Source of the DNA: Candidatus Vecturithrix granuli
GTDB lineage: Bacteria > Moduliflexota > Moduliflexia > Moduliflexales > Moduliflexaceae
Direction: 5' to 3'
DNA length: 40,976 nucleotides
NCBI GenBank assembly: GCA_000739535.1
Contig: DF820464.1
Span: 95,573-136,548, forward strand
In this document: piece after piece, positions 24,224 through 31,361 of the stretch
Numbering within the stretch: the stretch's first letter is position 1
How the letters are laid out: every line of letters begins with the position of its first letter
Position numbers and translations under genes: made by a program
The notes under the pieces: generated by a model
What the model was told of the DNA's origin: nothing
The model's database searches: none
Seen by the model: the letters and a program-made list of their open reading frames with translations, nothing else

Positions 24224-27200
24224 TCTAAAATCTCCCGGGGAAGACTGTTAATCGGATAACCTCGTTCTTCCAATACTTTAATTCGTGTATTTCCATTAAA
24301 GATTCGCCCATCCGGTTTGACTTTGAGGCTCTCTTTATAACCCGGTTTTAGAGATTCAATAATATCTTCAGTAGATTGTTTGCGCCAGAAGTCCAAACTA
24401 TATTTCCTACTCCCGGTTTCGAGTAGTTCATCAGTATGTATCCGTTTCAAAGGAATTTCAGCTAAATCATCCCATTCTATACTAAAGGGGCACATCAAAT
24501 TCAGAATAGCATCAGTAAATAGAACTTCAGGATCAACCGGCAACAACATGTCAAGTAACCAGTCCGGAAGAAAATCGACATAACCTCTGAGCCGCCCATT
24601 GAGTTGCACAATACTGTCCACATTAAGTGGTGCGATTATTCTGGTTAATCCCCACGGATCGATCCAATTGATTGGATTATTCCCCACAAAGGCATATAAA
24701 TTTATTCCACCAGTTTCGCCCAATCGGTCGCGCGTAAACCACTTGCCAATTTCCGGACCGTATGGCCGGTATTGGTAGAACACCATCCCTGTTCTGGCAT
24801 CGGTGCGTTTGGTGGAAAAGCCAAAGGGCTGATTCAAAGAGCCTGTTTGGTTCAGTAACACGCCAAACGGGTCGTAGCGGTACGCGGCCGCCACATTCTG
24901 CGAGGCATTCAACACCACTTCCACATTCCCTTTACCATCATACAGATAGGCATAGTCAGCGTCGTCTTGCTTGAGGTTCAGCAGGCCGCCGATGCCTCCG
25001 CCGAGGTGCAGGCCCCAGGTGTATTCGCGTACGATGGCATTTTCTCCGTCGCGGTCTTGCAACGCCAGCATCCCGTCGCGGACAATGCGCAGGGTGTCAA
25101 CCAGCACGCCATTTTCGTACACCTTCTGTTCTGCCAGGAGATTGTCGCCACTGTAGCGGAATTCCTGGCGGTACAGCACGCCGCTGCTATCCGTGTATTC
25201 CAACGAGGTCAGGCGGTTTTCGGCGTCATACTCGGCTGTAAACACATCGTCATCCTTTGTGTAGCCCTGCGTCAGGTTGCCGTCGGCGTCGTAGGTGTAG
25301 GCAGCATCCGGATCAGTGGTGGTCAGGAGTTGGTTGGCCTCGTTATGCGTGTAGGCGGTTTTCGTCTCGGCAGCGTCGGGTTCCGGCAGGATGGCTGTGC
25401 CTTCACGGGTCTCACTATCGCGCAGATCCTGATCGTTATAGGTGTAAATATGGCGGCTCAGCACCTCGCCGCTTGACGCGCGGTTCAGGATCTCGGTCAG
25501 TTGATTGAGTGCGTTGTATTGATATGTGGTGGCGCTGCCGTTGGGACGGGTTAATTGCTGCACCAGCGGATTGACACCGGTATAGCTGTAGGTGTAAGCA
25601 TTATCCGCTGTCCCCACCTGAATCTCAGTCAAACGATGGAAGGTATCATACAGGTAAGTCAACGGCGTGCCGGACTCCGGCTGCACACGCGTGCGCTGTC
25701 CGAGGGCGTCGTACTCGTAGCTCAGGGCGTCGGCCTCCCAGGGGCCGTCCACACCGGTGAGTTGAGCATTCGTGTCGTAGCTGTAGCCCCAGGTTCCGAG
25801 ACCATCCGTCATCTGCGTGATCCGGTCGTAGGCGTCATACGAATAGTTAACATCCGGTGTCTCATCGTCATAGCTGATAGCGGTCAGATTACCATTGGCA
25901 TCGTAACTGTAGTTCGCCGCCGTCCCGCGCGCATTGGTGGCACGCGCCACCAGACCGGCATCATTATACTCCCAGTTCACGGTATCGCCGTTCGCATAAC
26001 TTTTCTGAATCACGCGATTATCCAGATCGTAATCAAAGGTCGTGACCTGTTGTTCCGGATTCGTCAGTTGGATCAGGTTGCCGTTGGAGTCGTAGGCATA
26101 CTGCGTCACGCCGCCTTCGGGATTCGTGCTGCTGATCAGGCGTTTCAAGGCGTCATACGTGAACTCAGTCGCGCGTCCGGCGCGGTCGGTCGCCCTGTCC
26201 ACCAGACGAGGACAACAGCCGGAATAGGTGTAGCTTTCAGAGCGACCATCCGGATAGGTGACCGCCGTGATGTGATTCAGGTCATTATAGGTGTAGGTCA
26301 GGGTCAGTCCGGTCGCATCGGTCGCCGTGTCCACCCGGCCGAGAGCGTCGTAGGTAAATTCTGCGATCACCTGCCCGTCGCGGGTCACCTGAGAAAGCCG
26401 CCCCTTCGGGTCATACACATACGCGCTCAACCCACCCAGAGCGTCCCGCTGCGAGGCGAGTTGACCGTCATCGTGATAGCTGAAGCTCGTGGTGTGTCCC
26501 AGGCGGTCGGTGATGGCGGTGACATCATGGGCGTCATTATAGGTCAGAGTCAGCGTGCCCAGACCGTTGTCGATTCGTTCCAGGTCCACCCCGTTGGCCG
26601 CATAGCTCAGCGTGGTCATCTGTCCTTTCGCGTCGGTGACCGATGTGATGCGTCCCTGCTCGTTGTACGTGTACGTGGTCGTCCCCAGGGTCGTGGTCAC
26701 GCTGCGACGATTGCCGTCGTCATCATAGCTATAGGTGATCGTGTCGCCTTCCGGAGATGTAACCTGCGCGATTTCCCCGATACGGGTCGCTGCGGAAACG
26801 TTCGTGAAGGTATAACGGGTTTTCGGGACATCGTCGGCCGCATTATTGTGAGACGGACTCTCATACTCGACATAATCTCTGGGACTGACGTACCAGCTTT
26901 CCCCACTGACGCTCTCGTAATAATACTCTGTGCGCCCGCCCAGCGGATCGGTCACGGTCAGACGATAATTTTCTCCCATCGCCATGCCCGGGGCCGGATA
27001 CGACATGACGCCAGACGTTTCGCCGTCGGCAGGTTCAATCGCAAATTCCCAGGTCCCGCGCGCATTCTGCAAGGCCGTGAGGTAGGACTGGTCATCGTAA
27101 CTAAATCTCGTCCAATAGCCGCCCATATCCGTAATCTGACTCAAGCGGCGATCTTCGTCATACGCCAGGGTCGCGCGACGGCCAAAGGGATCCTCCACCG

Positions 27201-28416
27201 CTTCAAGCAGACCATCGTCGGTATAGCTGAAGGTGGTCGTCTGGTTCAACGCATCGGTGATGCTACTCACATGCCCATCAGTAGTGTATGCCAGCGTGAG
27301 CTGGTGCCCGTGCGCATCCTGCATCCCGGTCAACACCGGCTGCGACAGCGACGCGCCGTCTGGCACGCGATAGAGAAACAGACTGTCATCTGGAAAGCGC
27401 AGCGTGAATTCTGTATCGGAATGCTTTGTCAGCGTGTTCCACACGTGATACGGCGGCTGATAGGCTCCGGAGTCCTCCAGCGTATACCTCTCCTGGCGAC
27501 CGTCGGGCATCACGACGATGACCGATCCGTCAGATTCACGTTCGATGTAACTGGAATAAGCCATCTGCCACTTACGCCCCACAGGCCCGACATCTTCTGT
27601 CACGTTGGCCTGCGAGTTATAACTCAGCACCAGCGAGACCGACGGTCCAAGTGCCGGATTATACCACAAGGGCACATCTTTGACATACAGATTCAAATTC
27701 ACCATATTGACCGACCAGATCGGCGAGCCGCAGGCATCTTGCGGATCCGCATCCGGTTCACCCTTATTGCGGCCAGGATCGCCGAGCGGACTGAAGGGCC
27801 TGGGCGTCCACTGTTCGAGCGGCGTGGTGGTCGGCTCTGGCGTGAAGGTCGGGGCCGGGGTGGGCGTAGGCTCCGGCGTTGGTGTGGGCGTGGGTGTGGG
27901 CGTCTCCTCTACCCACTCTTTCCAGGTGGTCGTTTCCTCATATCCGGCGCATTCATTGCTACATTCCACAAATTGCTGGTCGGAACCGGTATACTTTGAC
28001 GGGCATGTCTGCAAGACCGTCCTGTCACAGTCTCCCTCTCGCATCCACAGGCGGCTGCATTCGGAGATCTGTAACGTATAGGTGACGCTTTCGAGATAAC
28101 TGATGCCCGGCACCGGCGTCCCGGAGGCATGAAACTCCTCGGGCGGGTCCAGGGGATAGGGATCCCTGAGGGTCGGTTCCGTATACTCGTAATGAGACTG
28201 ATCGCCTTCACAGCGCGGCGTGATGGGATACTCGCCATCCCAACACGCCAGGCCCCAGCATCCGGTCTGATGGGTATATTTCGTGGTTTCATTGATAAGA
28301 TGGTCGCTGATGAAAATCGTGGTTTTCCAATAGCCGGCGGCAAATCCGTGTTGGCTCGTGAGACAGAGCAGCGCCAGGAAGAGGCCCAGCGTCCATCCCT
28401 GCTTTCCCTGTGTCAT
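24220..28416 (-). CDS. Full-length secreted YD-repeat/Rhs polymorphic toxin
   Basis: A 1398-residue protein. ATG 28416 is chosen because it starts a good signal peptide (WTLGLFLALLCLTSQHGFAA). The GTG extension to 28500 would cross the terminator region. Order: a Cys-rich N-terminal domain, a Pro/Thr/Glu spacer (PTPTPTPEPTPTPAP), a beta-rich entry domain (NLYVKDVPLWYNPALGPSVSL), then ~25 YD repeats (such as YSYDDDGNRRSVTT). The Rhs core ends VGNNPINWIDPWGL near residue 1256. The ~142-residue tip has a linker shared with tip 3, then EDIIESLKPG, PDGRIFNGNTRIKVLEERGY, a ParB/Srx-like pattern. Such shells encapsulate a toxic tip and deliver it to neighbours. A c-di-GMP-I riboswitch and terminator lie upstream. 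Confidence 0.9.
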   Translation of the reverse strand: MTQGKQGWTLGLFLALLCLTSQHGFAAGYWKTTIFISDHLINETTKYTHQTGCWGLACWDGEYPITPRCEGDQSHYEYTEPTLRDPYPLDPPEEFHASGTPVPGISYLESVTYTLQISECSRLWMREGDCDRTVLQTCPSKYTGSDQQFVECSNECAGYEETTTWKEWVEETPTPTPTPTPEPTPTPAPTFTPEPTTTPLEQWTPRPFSPLGDPGRNKGEPDADPQDACGSPIWSVNMVNLNLYVKDVPLWYNPALGPSVSLVLSYNSQANVTEDVGPVGRKWQMAYSSYIERESDGSVIVVMPDGRQERYTLEDSGAYQPPYHVWNTLTKHSDTEFTLRFPDDSLFLYRVPDGASLSQPVLTGMQDAHGHQLTLAYTTDGHVSSITDALNQTTTFSYTDDGLLEAVEDPFGRRATLAYDEDRRLSQITDMGGYWTRFSYDDQSYLTALQNARGTWEFAIEPADGETSGVMSYPAPGMAMGENYRLTVTDPLGGRTEYYYESVSGESWYVSPRDYVEYESPSHNNAADDVPKTRYTFTNVSAATRIGEIAQVTSPEGDTITYSYDDDGNRRSVTTTLGTTTYTYNEQGRITSVTDAKGQMTTLSYAANGVDLERIDNGLGTLTLTYNDAHDVTAITDRLGHTTSFSYHDDGQLASQRDALGGLSAYVYDPKGRLSQVTRDGQVIAEFTYDALGRVDTATDATGLTLTYTYNDLNHITAVTYPDGRSESYTYSGCCPRLVDRATDRAGRATEFTYDALKRLISSTNPEGGVTQYAYDSNGNLIQLTNPEQQVTTFDYDLDNRVIQKSYANGDTVNWEYNDAGLVARATNARGTAANYSYDANGNLTAISYDDETPDVNYSYDAYDRITQMTDGLGTWGYSYDTNAQLTGVDGPWEADALSYEYDALGQRTRVQPESGTPLTYLYDTFHRLTEIQVGTADNAYTYSYTGVNPLVQQLTRPNGSATTYQYNALNQLTEILNRASSGEVLSRHIYTYNDQDLRDSETREGTAILPEPDAAETKTAYTHNEANQLLTTTDPDAAYTYDADGNLTQGYTKDDDVFTAEYDAENRLTSLEYTDSSGVLYRQEFRYSGDNLLAEQKVYENGVLVDTLRIVRDGMLALQDRDGENAIVREYTWGLHLGGGIGGLLNLKQDDADYAYLYDGKGNVEVVLNASQNVAAAYRYDPFGVLLNQTGSLNQPFGFSTKRTDARTGMVFYQYRPYGPEIGKWFTRDRLGETGGINLYAFVGNNPINWIDPWGLTRIIAPLNVDSIVQLNGRLRGYVDFLPDWLLDMLLPVDPEVLFTDAILNLMCPFSIEWDDLAEIPLKRIHTDELLETGSRKYSLDFWRKQSTEDIIESLKPGYKESLKVKPDGRIFNGNTRIKVLEERGYPINSLPREILE

Positions 28417-28500
28417 GATAAAGATAAATGGCGTCCTGTGCAATGGAGGCCTGCCGAAACGATGGTGCGCGTCAGAAGGCTCACGATGCCAGACCCTCAC

Positions 28501-28539
28501 AAAAAAACGCCGGAGACCACGGGGAGTCGTCCGGCGTTT
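28501..28539 (-). terminator. Intrinsic terminator, expression platform of the riboswitch
   Basis: Read on the - strand: a 10-bp stem AAACGCCGGA / TCCGGCGTTT with a 15-nt loop, running straight into a stretch of seven T (28507-28501). It lies between the c-di-GMP aptamer (12 nt downstream of its 3' end) and the Rhs start codon (84 nt further). The segment CGCCGG of the left arm also occurs in the aptamer's 3' part, so alternative pairing is possible. Confidence 0.85.
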
Positions 28540-28550
28540 CTACGCACATA

Positions 28551-28630
28551 CCAGGCAACCCGGCGATCCTGCGTTATCAGGACCCGTGGCTTTCCGTCCC
28601 CACCTTACGATGGGTTTGGCGTGTTCAGGT
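28551..28630 (-). ncRNA. Cyclic di-GMP-I (GEMM-I) riboswitch aptamer
   Basis: On the - strand, 5' to 3': ACACGCCAAACC, then the stem CCCATC-GTAA-GGTGGG with a GNRA tetraloop. GGGACGGAAAGCC follows, then ACGGGTCC, a second stem TCCTG/CAGGA, and the closing GCCGGGTTGCC. This is the conserved GEMM-I plan: tetraloop hairpin, AAAGCC joining segment, tetraloop-receptor hairpin and 3' GGGTTGCC. The usual GGCAAACC and ACGCAAAGCC become GCCAAACC and ACGGAAAGCC, one G-to-C and one C-to-G change. As I recall the Vc2 structure, these two bases pair with each other, so the changes would compensate. It sits ahead of the Rhs gene and its terminator. Confidence 0.88.
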
Positions 28631-28632
28631 AA

Positions 28633-28674
28633 TAAAATACAACAGAGAAAAAAAGATACTGTCAATCCTGTCAA
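28633..28674 (-). promoter_or_regulatory. Candidate promoter for the riboswitch-Rhs transcript
   Basis: Two TTGACA boxes in tandem on the - strand (28674-28669 and 28665-28660) precede a TATTTT (28639-28634). The spacing of 20 from the nearer box is long. Position just upstream of the aptamer is right, but the -10 is weak. Confidence 0.35.
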
Positions 28675-28870
28675 GAAAATTGTTGCTAAAATATGAGAAC
28701 ATGCAAGAGAAGCAACCGAATGAACAACGGAGTATTTACGTGAAAATCAAATAAATTGAAAATGTTGGCTGTTCAGGAAAGTGGACGACATCATTCCTGT
28801 TGTCTGCGAACGTCATTCATCTAACGATGGACAGGCGGACAGGGCTGTCCGCGGTACAAATCTTCTTGAA

Positions 28871-28907
28871 TAAAAAACCAGGTTTCTTCAAGAAACCTGG
28901 TTTTTTA
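28871..28907. repeat. AAACCAGGTTT hairpin repeat, copy 3
   Basis: A perfect 18-bp inverted repeat with a 1-nt loop, A6 at the left and T6 at the right. The core is the same as copy 2 after htpG. It is not directly behind a gene here, so it is a repeat first and only possibly a terminator. Confidence 0.85.
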
Positions 28908-28929
28908 TTTTTATAACCCTATTTTTTCT

Positions 28930-28957
28930 TTGACAAAACCTCGTTTTCTGCTATAGT
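28930..28957 (+). promoter_or_regulatory. Sigma-70-type promoter of the beta-helix/GH99-like operon
   Basis: TTGACA (28930-28935), a 16-bp spacer and TATAGT (28952-28957), 64 bp before the lipoprotein start at 29022. Confidence 0.65.
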
Positions 28958-29021
28958 ATTGTTTTATTATCTCTCTGGAGTTCATGTATCACTCGACGTT
29001 TATCAGCAGGAGCCTGAGTCT

Positions 29022-29834
29022 ATGAGGTGGTTCACGTGTATTTTTTGTATAGCGATTCTGGTATTCAGCGGATGCGATTCCGATTCCAATCTGGATTCTT
29101 CCCCTTCTTCCATCACAACTGTCAGCCCAACGAAAACCCTTGAAGTTCCGGCTATGTATATGACGATTCAACAGGCCATCAAGGCCGCTGGAAGTGGAGA
29201 TTTTGTGCGAGTGGCGGCGGGCGTGTATGTAGAAAATCTTCAGATAAAAGGCAAAGATATTAGTCTGCGCGGAGCCGGAATCGGCCAGACAATTCTGATT
29301 GGAACGCTGAATATTTCCGAGACAAGTGAAACCTCGGTTGAGGGGTTTACCATTAAAGGCGGGGGAATTCACGCCAGGAAGTCGTCGGTCAGAATTTCTG
29401 GCAATGAAATTCTTGAGAACCCTGGCGTCGGATTATGGATTGAAAACTGCCCCAATGTGGTGATCAGCGGAAATACTGTCAAGAATAACGCCACAGAGGG
29501 AATTGTGTTTGATGATTCTAGTGGGGTCATTGGCAGTTCTGTGGTGACGCAAAATCTGGCTGATGGAATCGTGTTAAACAATTCCTCGCCCACCCTGTTG
29601 GATAACGAAGTCACTCTGAACGGCAGAGATGGGATTTCTATTCGGGGATTTACGGCCTATGCCGCTCCGTTCCTGCTTGAAAACCTTGCCCGCGATAATG
29701 GCGGCGCGAGTAATTATGACATTATCTGCTTTGGGGGCAACACAAATCCTACCGGACTTGGGAATCGCTTTGATCGCTGTATCAATTGCGCTGAGTGTCA
29801 AGCCTTTGCCGCCCCCGTCACCTATCGAGACTAA
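29022..29834 (+). CDS. Lipoprotein with right-handed parallel beta-helix
   Basis: A 270-residue protein. ATG 29022 has AGGAG nine bases upstream; the frame open from 28959 has no such site. It has a lipoprotein signal peptide with lipobox VFSGC. Then come a Ser/Asp linker and repeated beta-helix coils: MTIQQAIKAAGSGDFVRVAAGVY, LQIKGKDISLRGAG, VRISGNEILENPGVGLWIENC, VVISGNTVKNNATEGIVFDD and LLDNEVTLNGRDGISIRG. The pattern is that of NosD/CASH or pectin-lyase-fold proteins, which bind or cleave polysaccharides. No catalytic set can be named. It is followed 18 bp later by a second lipoprotein gene, with which it forms an operon. Confidence 0.85.
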   Translation: MRWFTCIFCIAILVFSGCDSDSNLDSSPSSITTVSPTKTLEVPAMYMTIQQAIKAAGSGDFVRVAAGVYVENLQIKGKDISLRGAGIGQTILIGTLNISETSETSVEGFTIKGGGIHARKSSVRISGNEILENPGVGLWIENCPNVVISGNTVKNNATEGIVFDDSSGVIGSSVVTQNLADGIVLNNSSPTLLDNEVTLNGRDGISIRGFTAYAAPFLLENLARDNGGASNYDIICFGGNTNPTGLGNRFDRCINCAECQAFAAPVTYRD

Positions 29835-29852
29835 TTGAAGGAAAAATGTATT

Positions 29853-31232
29853 ATGAAAATCAAACCGATTATCGTCTTTGTTCTGATTGCGACAGCGATT
29901 TTTTTTCAGGGATGTTCCCTGGTTCAGGATCTTATCAAACTCGTGAGCGGAAAAGATAGCAAAAAGGATACCTCAGAAGAGGTGGCGAAACAAGCAGAAC
30001 CACCGAAAGTCTTTTGCACGTATTTTCATTATTTTAAAGCCGGCCCGGAGTCGTTTGATCAATGGTGGATTTCTGGGAAAGATCCGAAAAAGATTCTTGG
30101 AAAGGAGAATTGGCGGAGGGATATTTGGGTCGGACGCGCTGGTGATTATCCTTACATCGGCATCTATAATAATATGACGGATGGAGAAATCATGCGTTGG
30201 CACATTCGCATGGCAAAGGCTGCGGGGATTTCAGCCTTTTTGTTGTATATCAATGATTGGCAGGCGGAACGTTCCCAGACCAATTTATTGCTGAATGTCG
30301 CCGCGCAAGAGAATTTTAAAATTGGGTTTATTGAGCACCACAGTTTTCTCGGCGCGCGATCGCTCAAGGTGTTAGACGGTAAACCTCAACCGATGTTGCC
30401 GCAAAAATATACCGGTTATGCGCAGATCAGCAAGGAACTCTCGCAAAAGCGTGGGATTGTCTTGCCCTTCTCCAATGTTGACTATCAACAGCCGATGCCG
30501 CGTAGTTGGCGTAATGTGCCGATTGATGCGTTGAACCGGGCCATTGAACGCATAGCAGGCATGTTGAAACAGTGGAAAACGCACTCAGCCTACTTGCGCA
30601 TTGACGGTAAACCGATTATTGTGGTTCCCTATATGGTTGCCGAATTAGAACCGCATGAATTCAAGCAGCTTGTGGATACCGTGCAAGCGAAAGTCGCAGA
30701 AGAAGTGTATGTGGTGGCAATTGTCCCGGCAGTCTATTGGTATTTTGCTCCTGAAGCAGTACTCGGTACCGGAATTACGAAGGAATGGTCCGATACAGGA
30801 ACAAGCGCCTTTACGCATTGGACGCCTAATGGGATGGTGACAGCTCCACAAAAAACGCGCATCAAAGTAACGAAATTCAATGTCAGTGATTCGCGTAAAT
30901 GGAAAAAAGACGCCATGATTCCGATTATGCCGGGATTTGAAGATGACGCCTGGCGTCCCGGCGACGATCCCGCACCAACCGCGCCAAGGCTGAATGGACA
31001 AGCCTGGAGTTCTCAACTTGAAGCTTCGTTGGCAGCCAAACCGCGGTTTATCTTTATTCAGGGTTGGAATGAATGGCATGAAGGTGCGCAAATTGAACCG
31101 TCAACCCATTATAGCGATCCCTATCTGTATTTACGCATCTTAGCGCAAAAACTCAATATTCCCTGGCAGACTCCAGCGCTCCCTCCGAAAAAAAGCGTGG
31201 ATCCCTTACGCCTGCCATATCTGCCATACTAA
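29853..31232 (+). CDS. Lipoprotein with GH99/WbsX-like glycosidase domain
   Basis: A 459-residue protein. ATG 29853 has GAAGGA ten bases upstream. The lipoprotein signal has lipobox FFQGC, so it should be anchored to a membrane surface. The catalytic-like domain begins VFCTYFHYFKAGPESFDQWW, then HIRMAKAAGISAFLLYINDW. It ends with the signature GWNEWHEGAQIEPSTHYSDPYLYL. That WNEW.EG..IEPS motif is characteristic of GH99-like/WbsX proteins linked to glycan processing, with the Glu residues as candidate catalytic groups. Together with the upstream beta-helix lipoprotein it may trim or bind surface polysaccharide. An alternative is a GH71-type alpha-glucanase. Confidence 0.82.
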   Translation: MKIKPIIVFVLIATAIFFQGCSLVQDLIKLVSGKDSKKDTSEEVAKQAEPPKVFCTYFHYFKAGPESFDQWWISGKDPKKILGKENWRRDIWVGRAGDYPYIGIYNNMTDGEIMRWHIRMAKAAGISAFLLYINDWQAERSQTNLLLNVAAQENFKIGFIEHHSFLGARSLKVLDGKPQPMLPQKYTGYAQISKELSQKRGIVLPFSNVDYQQPMPRSWRNVPIDALNRAIERIAGMLKQWKTHSAYLRIDGKPIIVVPYMVAELEPHEFKQLVDTVQAKVAEEVYVVAIVPAVYWYFAPEAVLGTGITKEWSDTGTSAFTHWTPNGMVTAPQKTRIKVTKFNVSDSRKWKKDAMIPIMPGFEDDAWRPGDDPAPTAPRLNGQAWSSQLEASLAAKPRFIFIQGWNEWHEGAQIEPSTHYSDPYLYLRILAQKLNIPWQTPALPPKKSVDPLRLPYLPY

Positions 31233-31241
31233 AAACTTAGA

Positions 31242-31280
31242 GAGTTGAAGAAACTCCCGGAGTTTCTTCAACTCCGGGAG
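31242..31280. terminator. Overlapping alternative hairpins after the GH99-like gene
   Basis: Two mutually exclusive stems share bases: GAGTTGAAGAAACTCC (31242-31257) with its complement at 31259-31274 (16 bp), and ACTCCCGGAGT with ACTCCGGGAGT (11 bp). It lies ten bases after the stop codon between convergent genes, so a bidirectional terminator role is likely. The sequence is a permuted relative of the AAACC[A/G]GGTTTC family. Confidence 0.6.
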
Positions 31281-31361
31281 TCTTGCTAATTCAAACACGC
31301 GACCCATTAAGAGTGACATAATTGAATACGAGTATTTTAAGCAATAGCATTTTTCGCCGTG

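Larger units (their letters stand above)
28640..29021. other. Divergent intergenic region between Rhs and the beta-helix lipoprotein
   Basis: No gene is supported here. It holds the Rhs promoter candidate, a single GGACAG-family hairpin (28834-28857, GCGGACA/TGTCCGC), the AAACCAGGTTT hairpin (28871-28907), and a good + strand promoter (28930-28957). Confidence 0.7.

Noticed and set aside
25555-27999. An 814-codon open frame on the + strand
   Set aside because: It is exactly antisense to the YD-repeat region of the Rhs gene. The regular codon pattern of the repeats suppresses stops on the other strand, and the predicted protein is a monotonous Ile/Val/Arg/Gly series with no domain or ribosome site.
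28417-28500. N-terminal extension of the Rhs protein from GTG 28500
   Set aside because: It would start at the edge of the intrinsic terminator and bury the signal peptide. ATG 28416 gives a normal secretion signal.
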